A DNA stretch of 64,000 nucleotides, from NCBI GenBank assembly GCA_022577435.1, contig JAKOON010000018.1, forward strand, positions 3,834,282 to 3,898,281, given 5' to 3'. Below the pieces are notes generated by a model, which did no database searches, was not told where the DNA came from, and was given only the letters and a program-made list of their open reading frames with translations. Below, piece by piece: positions 56,356 through 64,000 of this stretch. Within the stretch, counting starts at the first letter, position 1; each line of letters starts with the position of its first letter. The position numbers and the translations under genes are program-made. Source of the stretch: Embiotoca jacksoni (lineage: Eukaryota > Chordata > Actinopteri > Embiotocidae).

Positions 56356-58087
56356 CTTTCTCCGGCAGGCACGTCCCTGCCCTCGCTCCTGGGAATCCTT
56401 CGTGATGCCGAGTCGGAGCCCTTTGTTATGAATGCACATGGATTAAACTCTTTTGTGTTTTATTCCTGCAGTCCGTGTGGGGCTTGAACGGACCCTGCCC
56501 CCCGCACGCCACCTATGCCCCCCACCCTCCCTTTGCCACCGCCACCCGCCCCAGGCATGCTCTGACCGCTCAGCTCCCACGATTTACAAGGCTGCCTGCT
56601 CGTTTTTTCTTAGGGGTTTAACAGTGGTGGAGAAAAACAGTACACTCATTTCAATGCAGTGCTTATCCACATATGCAGCAAATAACCCGCATAGAGGGGT
56701 TGAAATGCAGCTCAGTAGCACATGTTGGAGTGGATGCTGCTCAGCCACATCTGTTTTGAATGAAGCACAGGGACAAAGGCAGTTGGAGTCTCCGGCTGTT
56801 TTGCTGCTACAGTGGCTGGTCTGCAGATGTATGCAGAAAAAAGCTCAGGTCGTGATCTCCATGTTGATGCGCAGTTTGATACCCTGCCATCTACACCCCA
56901 CATTCACTAGCGCTACATTATAGTGCTTTGCCATAATGCACTTACGCAAGTGGATTATTTTGACTTAATGACACTGATGTCTACTTGTTCACGGTATACG
57001 GCAGTGCAGATCAATGTAGGGGTCAGACACTTCTTTTGTTTACCAGAAGTCAAGATCATTCCCACGTGTCATCAGATTGTTGATGCTCATTGAGGATTTC
57101 TATAGAATTACATATTTGCCTCAGATGAACTACAAACCTCTAGACCCACTTTTGGAGAGACATCAAGTCTTTGGTTATGAAGGTCCAACAAACCGTCAGT
57201 AGTTGCACAACCACCATTAAAATCTCTACAAAGTAACAAGTTGGCTGGCACGCTCCCCTGAGACTTGACCGTTCTCTGACACCGTGGTGACGGGGATTCA
57301 TTTCCAACAAAATGTACTCTCCTTGGTCCTCTGCCGGCACTCTGAGACATCGCCGCAGTCCAAAAAAGACACCGCGAACTGTAAGTTTTGGCTGTATTGT
57401 GTCTGACAAGTCAGTTTTAATTCAGGGTTAACAGTAGTGACTCGTCTTTGTGGAGTTGTGGGCCCCTGCCAGTGTGAGTGATGTCATGCTTGATCTTCAG
57501 CCAGTTTCCGTCTTGATTTGTTTTAAAGTTTCTCAGGGTTCAATAGGCCTCCATGAGTCCACATTAGATCATTTAATGTCACATTCTTGCTTTTTGTGGC
57601 TTGCCAGTTCAGTAATCACCTGTTTGACTCTGTCTGGGAAAAGGGTTTGGTTATACTGGTGTATATTTGGGAGCTTTAATTTTTTGGATAATTGTCTCCA
57701 AGTGTCTCAAGATAGAGTTATCTTTGACAAACTACCAGCATGACATTGTCACACTCCAGCCCCATCGTGTCACATATTATTTCCTTGATCAGAGAACGTG
57801 GTACACCACAAACACAATCTGTGTTTCCTTCATTGCAGCATTGATAGTGCCATTATCATGTGCGTGACTGGAAGCTCTCACGGATTCTCTGGCACCTCTG
57901 CTGATGGTGTGAACTGTAGATTGTGTCTGTGGTGGGGTGTTAGAGGTGGGGTTACATGAGGATCTGCACCCAGCACTCATTTATACATGCACACACACAC
58001 AATTTAAAACAGACAGTAGCTGTCATTCATAAAGGCTCGGACATGTGTGTGTTGACATCATGTGCTGGGACTGGGCTGCTGTTAGAC

Positions 58088-60287
58088 CAGGGGTGGGCAA
58101 ACCTTTTGGCTCAGGGGCCACATTGACTTTTAAAATTTGACAGACGGGCCGGGCCAGCACCAGATGCATACATATCAAACATAAACATAAAAAAGGCATT
58201 ATAGTGTACATTCACTTTTAGTGGGAACAGTGTTGTTGATCACCCTTCTTTGCCAGTGCATCGAAGTCTGGTGTTAGTTTTGTTGTGGCAATTCTCAGAA
58301 CAGATCTGAGGTGTTCATCATTCAACTGGGATCTGTGAGGTGCTTTGTTGGTGTTCATCACACTAAAAGTCTGTTCACACACGTACGTAGAGCCAAGCAA
58401 CACCAGCATCTTCTGGGACATCTTCTGGATGTTTGGAAATTTGGCTGCGCTTAATGAAGCATAAAACTCATCCAGTTTAAGAGAGTTGAACTTCTCCTTT
58501 AAGAAGGTGTCACATTGGAGATCAATCAGTTCCAACTGCAGCTCCTGTTGCGCCGTTTCAGGGTCTCGTGTGAAGGGACACGACACCAGCTGAAGTGACT
58601 TGTCAATTTTTCCAAAATCAGAGAACCGATGGCAGAATTCTCCGTGCAGGTTGTCCAGTGATTTCCTGTATTTTTTCACATGTCGAGGGGCCTCTTTCAG
58701 CGTAGCCAGCGTGGGGAAATGAGCAAATGACTTGTTTGACATTTGCTTTGAGAATAAAGCTAGCTTGGTTTTGAAGGCTCTGACGTTTGAGTACATTTCA
58801 TGCACAAACTGGTCTTTCCTTCGTAGCTTCACGTTCAGCTCAGCTCATTCATGTGTGTCAGTATGTCCACAGCAAAAGCTAAATCACAAAGACAATCTGT
58901 GTCACTCAGCTCAGGAAAATCGTCAGCTTTCTCAAGTAGCTCCAAAAATGAGATAATCTCCTGTTTGAGCTCCCACACTCGTTGACATACTTTCCCCAAA
59001 CTTAACCAGCGGACGTTGGAGTGGTGAAGCAAGTCCTGGTGATCAGAGTCAGTTTCTTCAAGAAACTTAATAAACTGACGATGGTGAAGTCCCCTCGCTC
59101 CAATAAAGTTAACCACTTTTACAACTGGCTTCACTACGTGGTCGAGCTGCAGTACAGATTTACACAGTGCTTCCTGGTGGATTATGCAGTGTAAGAAAAT
59201 GACCTCCTGCTCAGGGTTGTCCTCTTTCACCCTCTCCTGGATTCTTTTGAGCAACCCGACGTTTTTTCCAGTCAAATTTGGCGATCCATCTGTGGTAACG
59301 TTGGCGAGCGTACTCCAAGGTAGCTGGAGCCTCTCGATGACCCCCGACACGCCGTCATACGAGTCCTCTCCCCGCGTTTTCCCCTTCAGGGATTCCATGG
59401 CCAAAAACTCCTCTGTTATCTCAAAATTGTCATTAATCCCTCTGATAAAAATTAAAAGCTGAGCGGTGTCCTTTATGTCATTACTTTCATCCAGTGCCAA
59501 GGAATATAATGTGAATGACTCCGCTTTTTTTGTTTAGCTTGCTAGCTAAGTCTTTGTCAATTAGCTCAACACGGCGAGTCACTGTCCTGCGTGATAAGCT
59601 CATTTTTTCTAATTTGTTCTTGCTCTCAGGACACCAGATACCTGCTGTCTCTACCACGCACTCTTTGAGAAACTCCCCTTCGGAGAAAGGCTTGCTGGTC
59701 TTTGCTAATTTGAATGCCAGCAAATAACTTGGCTTCGTGCTTTATTCTTGGATGGCAGTTTGTCGGATAAAGGTGTTTTGCTGAGCCTGCAAACTATCTG
59801 CCGACCTCCGAGCGGTCGCCGTCCGTTCCTGCGTTGACTGGTTGTTGGCGCAATTAGCATGCTTGGTGGAAAAGTGACGGCTGATGTTGTATTCCTTTAA
59901 AACCACAACGGTTTCTTGGCAAATAAGACACACAGCCTTCGACCGGACTTCAGTGAAAAAGTATTTAGTCGTCCATTCCTTATTAAACACTCGGGACTCA
60001 CTGTCGACTTTTCTTTTCTTTGGCCTGTTCATTATTGCAGATGTGTTCAGAGCAGCAGCAGAGTAACAACAGAGAGCAGCCCGGCCTCCGCAAAATCAAG
60101 TCAATGTATCACTGCGCCTAGTCCGCCACCTGGTGGACCGCCAGGTATTACAGGACAAGGTCAAATGAATGCAGTCATAATTATGATATGATTTGATTTG
60201 GGCAATTCTGTACCAATCTTCGGCGGGCCGGATTAAAAAGACCAACGGGCCGGATGTGGCCCGCGGGCCGTAGTTTGCCCACCCCTG
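58088..60287 (-). mobile_element. hAT-superfamily DNA transposon, nearly full length
   Basis: It is bounded by perfect 15 bp terminal inverted repeats (CAGGGGTGGGCAAAC) and flanked by 8 bp target duplications with one mismatch (TGTTAGAC at 58080-58087, TCTTAGAC at 60288-60295), which is diagnostic for hAT. The minus strand encodes a BED-zinc-finger transposase of the GTF2IRD2/ZBED-like type, present over nearly its full length but broken. The 2200 bp length and complete ends suggest relatively recent insertion. Confidence 0.93.
58218..60032 (-). pseudogene. hAT transposase, broken by three small lesions
   Basis: Read from 60032 downward, the product begins MNRPKKRKVDSESRVFNKEW with a BED zinc finger (CLIC...H...H within residues 35-60). 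The frame passes a stop at about 59742-59744 (QTAIQE, stop) and continues with FKLAKTSKPFSEGEFLKEC. A one-base shift in an A run near 59520 moves to the frame with LDESNDIKDTAQLL and DGSPNLTGKN, the RNase H-like core. A repeated GAGCT near 58835 shifts the frame again into the C-terminal part with the hAT dimerisation motif LLGSTYVCEQTFSVMNTNK. Total length is about 600 residues, typical for the family. Confidence 0.9.
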
Positions 60288-61439
60288 TCTTAGACACACA
60301 CACACTGAAAGCTCTGGTATGATGTAACACCATATTTGTGTGTGTGCTTCAAAGTGTTGAAACAGATCAAACAGAAACTATTTAAGCTCATTATGAACAT
60401 CTCTCATGGGCTCCCATTCTGGCCCAGACGGCTCTCACCACTGTAAATCTATTTGGGGTGCATAGCTGTCAGTCCGAGTTGCAGAGTGTGTATACATATT
60501 CCTTTACATAAGGATGGGCCCTGTAGATTCAGCCGCATGTTCTCACGCCTCACTAAAAGCACCTGCTTTTACCGCCTGCACTTCCAAGATGTCAGTCCAT
60601 GGTGGATGCTATTTCAGGGAGGAAGAAGGAGAATTTGATATGAGGGGGAGCTGCGGCTCGCCGTCCCCGGTATTTATTTAGGTTAACTGACGAAGGGATA
60701 TTCTCTGATGGACAGATCAATGACAGGCCTCATCCCTAAACAAACCCTGCAGGAATGGTGAAGGCCCAGCTGTCTTCTGACTCTCACACTGATGGTGTGT
60801 GACATTGCAAGAAGATCACCTCAAGCTTTTAAAAGGTTTCTGACTGTGTCTTGTAGCTCCATTAATGAGTAATGATGCCAAACTGCAGGGCAGGACTCGA
60901 ATAAAATGACACGTCCTTCCTTTATTTTTGGATGCAGCCTCTGAGGGAACGTAGGCTCCAGGCAGTCATTGTAGTCACCGGACCGCATGCAGGATCAATG
61001 TGTGGGGTCATTTTGTCATCACTTTAAGTTCTGCAGAGGGGGATCGGGTTACCTGGCTGGATATCCGTAGCAGTCATATCGGTTACCAGAGAAATCAGTG
61101 TTGACTGTCTGTTGTGGTTTTTGAGGATCAGAAGGAGGAGTTGCCCTGCAGTGTTATTTATTTGACTCACCAATACAGTACGTCTGTCTGGCAGCAGTAG
61201 ATCATGTCATAATGTGAGTGTATTACAGCAGTAGACCTTTGTGGTTGTGGTGATAAGGTGAGTAATAAGGTGGGGTGTGACGGGCTGGGAGGTTCCTAAC
61301 ATGGAGGAGAGTGTTTATGTGGTTTGGTGGCCGCCTGCTCATCTGCCAAAGCTTGCTAAAGGTTTTGTACCTGTTACAAATGCAGCTTGTGATATTTATC
61401 TGAAACAAAACTTCCTCCTCTCTGTCTTATCTCCTGCAG

Positions 61440-62208
61440 CCCAGCAGTTCTTCCAGTCGATATGAAGATCCCGTCAGGCCTGGGTCACTGAGCAGCTGAG
61501 GTCAGAGTTCAAGCGCTTGTTCCGGCAGTCATGGCTGACAGAGAGGGGCCGCCCATCACTCCGGGCCAGGTCTACATTGAGGTGGAGTACGACTATGAGT
61601 ACAAGGCCAAAGACAAGATGGTGTCTATCCACCAGGGAGAGTGCTACATGCTAGTGAAGAAGACCAATGAGGACTGGTGGCAAGTGAGGAAGGAGGAGGG
61701 CACAAAGGCCTTTTACGTGCCAGCTCAGTACGTCAGGGAGGTGCGCCGGGCGCTCATGCCCCCCCAGAAACCCACCTTGAGGGCCAAGCCCACTGTTTTA
61801 GATATCTGCCGGGCATCCAATGAGAACCTCAACAGGCCTCAGCCGGAAATGTCCAGCTTTGGGCGCCCGTCACCTTCCTCCACCCCGTCACCATCCTCTG
61901 ACCGTGTCACACCACCCGTTCTGCCCAAGGATGCTAACCAGAACGTGGGGAGCCCCCATCACTGCAAGTTGGTGGCCGAATTGGTACTTCTTCACAACAA
62001 CAACAACCATCACCACGCTAACAATTCCACATTGCCACGGACACGGGCTGATTCGCCTCCTCTCAAAGTGGGGAACCACCACAATAACAGTCCAGATGGT
62101 GACAAGAACTTGCCTCCAAGTGAGCTGCCAGGAGAGGGACTGAACAAGCTCCGCAATGACTCGGAGTCTGGAGACGAGCTGAGCAGCAGCTCAACAGAAC
62201 ACATGCAG
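61440..62208 (+). CDS. arhgap12: arhgap12, Rho GTPase-activating protein 12 (first coding exon, 5' part of gene)
   Basis: The exon begins at 61440 after CTCCTGCAG; coding starts at ATG 61531 (context CAGTCATGG) and runs 226 residues to the donor CAG|GTAAAT at 62209. The start MADREGPPITPGQVYIEVEY is a close match to ARHGAP12. Residues 14-72 form an SH3 domain (VEYDYEY, TNEDWWQVR, FYVPAQYV). A Ser/Pro-rich linker follows, then an Asn/His run (about 155-165) and the conserved acidic SESGDELSSSSTE at 211-223. The WW, PH and RhoGAP domains should lie in later exons beyond 64000. The protein family stimulates GTP hydrolysis by Rac/Cdc42-type GTPases at cell junctions and synapses. Conserved order with kif5b supports the name over paralogues ARHGAP27 and ARHGAP15. 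Confidence 0.93.
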
Positions 62209-64000
62209 GTAAATTGCTGCCTTATTTACATATGATGTCCTCCCAGGATGTGCTTTGTTTGATGCATTTATGAGTTTTGACTTTGTGCATTCTTTTGTAG
62301 TTTAAGGGGATAATCCACGTAAAAATCAGTCACAGTACTAAATGTCCGGAGTCACCACTCGGTCCAAATCCTCAGTTCATCGAGTCCACAAGGGGCTTCA
62401 AGCTGACTTTCTGCAGCTTCCAGAGAGTTCGCCAGACTTTGCCTGGCTTTTATGATTTAGTTACTCACAATTAGTTGAAATACGGATATAATGTAGTTTT
62501 TCCAATTGTCAACTAAAAATGTCGCAGACTTGACATGATGTCGACGTAAGTACGACTGAAGTCCGCAAGTCCATTGTGTAGACATTTGGCAGCATCCAAA
62601 CACCTGCAGTTCTATCTCTGCTGTCATACAAACAGAAATGACAGATTTTTGGTACCACTGTTTTTTTTGGCCTTCTTTCTTCCATTCTCTGTGGTTTATT
62701 TCTCACCCTCATTTTTTCTCTGGGCCAGCTGACTATGCAACAATCACATTTTGCAATTTTGTGTGTTCAGAGATTGCAGGTTCTTCACTCCTTGTCTCTT
62801 GCATGGCTACATAAGTTAATCAGCTGCTGCACCACTCTGCCCTCAAACGATTGTTGTGCATCATTTGCCAAACCTGATGAAAGTATCAACAGTTGTACAT
62901 GCTTCTTAAAATATTCTGCTGTTGCCCTCGAAGCATAATATTTCTGGCTGTACAGATGGGCATTTCTTTTTTGGGAAGGGAGGCAGCTGTTGCAGTTGGG
63001 TCATTAAAGACTAAATGGTCTGTTCACAGCTTCCATGTTAAATGGAGGGTTCTGTAATTGCGAGTCTTCAGGTACATTGAATCAGAGGGAAATACCGAAC
63101 AAACTGCTAGGTTGTGTTGGTTTGTCGTTCTGCTGTCTCTTTTGCTTTTTACACTTTGTGATGTTGTCGTACTACAAGAAGGTGTGTGTAAGTAAGGTTA
63201 CATCCAAAGTTAAGGCTTTGAGACAGATTATCTCTGCAAGGGGTTTGGTATCTGCAGTGACTGAGACTTCCTCATGCCCCCAAAGAAAACATAAAATTAA
63301 TTTCCTCCATCCCCCCAGTCTTTCCTGTCCCCAGACAGATAATTTAGGCCTCCTCCCACCTCCATGATATCTGTCTCATCCCTCTGAGCCAGGAGAATAG
63401 CTGGAAGACTGCAGGAACTGGGGCTTATCCTTGCTGGTCTGCAGCTGAGGTAGATCAAAGTAGAAAAAGGAGGAGATTTTAAGACAGTGGGAGTCCAAGT
63501 GGCACTGCCTTCACCATTTTTGGGGCAGCTGTATCTAGGCAGGGTCAGCTTGTTTGAAGGCTCCAAGTGCTGCTTGTGTTCTTTGTTCCACAGGCTGCAG
63601 CAGCCTCCTCCACCATGGAGTGAACAAAGAGAGGTCAAATCTGCCGAGGATCAGTCTGTAGCCCCCAGTCACCCCACTGGGGGACCACTGTGTGAGTGAG
63701 AGCATGTGGTAGTTTGAATGCCATGTGTGATGCACCATGTGAAGGAAAGACAAGTGAGAATGGCAGCACAGTAACACAGCTTACAACTTTAGAGCCTCAA
63801 ATGCAGGATGGCTAAATGGTTTGTGGGTCAGACATACCTCAAAAGCCTCTTTCAAGGAGAGAAAAGGGTTGTTCTTTGTGTTGCTGCCTACCTTCACCCA
63901 ACTTTTAGAATTAATTTCACACTTGTCAAATCACACGGTCCAAAATAAACACACATTTCACTCTCAGCCATTTACATTTGCATGGGCAGCTCTTTGGAGT
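62209..64000 (+). other. arhgap12 intron after first coding exon
   Basis: The intron runs to the window end. No exon continuing the arhgap12 frame was found; a pseudo-exon at about 63593 hits an in-frame TGA. No repeat is recognised. Confidence 0.6.

Larger units (their letters stand above)
55990..61439 (+). other. arhgap12 5' intron
   Basis: This is the putative intron between the non-coding and first coding exons. It holds an 18 bp poly(G) tract (56338-56355) and a 2.2 kb hAT transposon (58088-60287). Positions 56930-58080 and 60296-61430 show nothing I can name. Confidence 0.5.

Noticed and set aside
56453..56923. 156-codon ORF starting near a splice-acceptor-like TTCCTGCAG
   Set aside because: No domain is recognised. 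The acceptor could serve an alternative arhgap12 5' UTR exon, but there is no evidence for translation.
63593..63690. Possible second arhgap12 coding exon (TTCCACAG acceptor, GTGAGT donor)
   Set aside because: Continuing from the phase-0 donor at 62208 the frame reads AAAASSTME and then a TGA stop, and it does not resemble the ARHGAP12 sequence expected next.

Overview
The window is vertebrate nuclear DNA, almost certainly from a teleost fish. Coding sequence is broken into short exons with GT-AG introns. CA/GT microsatellites, tRNA-derived SINEs, Tc1-like and hAT transposons and other fish-type interspersed repeats fill the non-coding space. Three protein-coding genes are supported, all on the + strand; no complete RNA gene, CRISPR array or prokaryotic feature is present.

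(1) 1-21.6 kb: the 3' part of gfod1, a Gfo/Idh/MocA-type oxidoreductase-domain protein. The first coding exon lies upstream of the window. About 13.9 kb of intron 1 is visible, followed by two coding exons (13909-14102 and 14391-15131) and what looks like a long 3' UTR ending near 21.56 kb. The intron holds a CA repeat, a Tc1-type remnant, two SINEs and a 4.4 kb mosaic of a fish repeat family into which a 1.76 kb hAT element is nested.

(2) 21.6-27.7 kb: repeat-rich intergenic DNA with a duplicated ~600 bp block, a dispersed element with a tRNA-like head, a SINE and the left end of a Tc1-like element.

(3) 27.8-55.2 kb: a complete kinesin-1 heavy chain gene, kif5b. I resolved 25 coding exons with consistent phases, giving 945 residues. 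The motor domain aligns with human KIF5B without gaps up to switch II, with P-loop, switch I and switch II at the same residue numbers. The IAK tail motif is kept, but the extreme C-terminus is shorter than in mammals. Intron 1 contains a decayed, intron-containing pseudogene of an unidentified coiled-coil gene.

(4) 55.8-64 kb: the 5' end of arhgap12. A likely non-coding first exon is followed by intron 1, which holds a 2.2 kb nearly intact hAT transposon, and then the first coding exon (61531-62208) with the N-terminal SH3 domain. The rest of the gene lies beyond the window.

The kif5b-arhgap12 order and orientation match human 10p11. gfod1 lies on another chromosome (6p) in human, so the gfod1-kif5b junction differs from the mammalian arrangement. 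The three genes have no evident shared pathway: gfod1 is a putative oxidoreductase-fold protein, kif5b is the motor for anterograde microtubule transport, and arhgap12 is a Rho-family GTPase-activating protein. I found no clear undescribed biological system. The most notable items are the mobile-element architecture, the inverted Tc1 ends that bracket kif5b exon 1, the altered kif5b C-terminus and several perfect hairpins.
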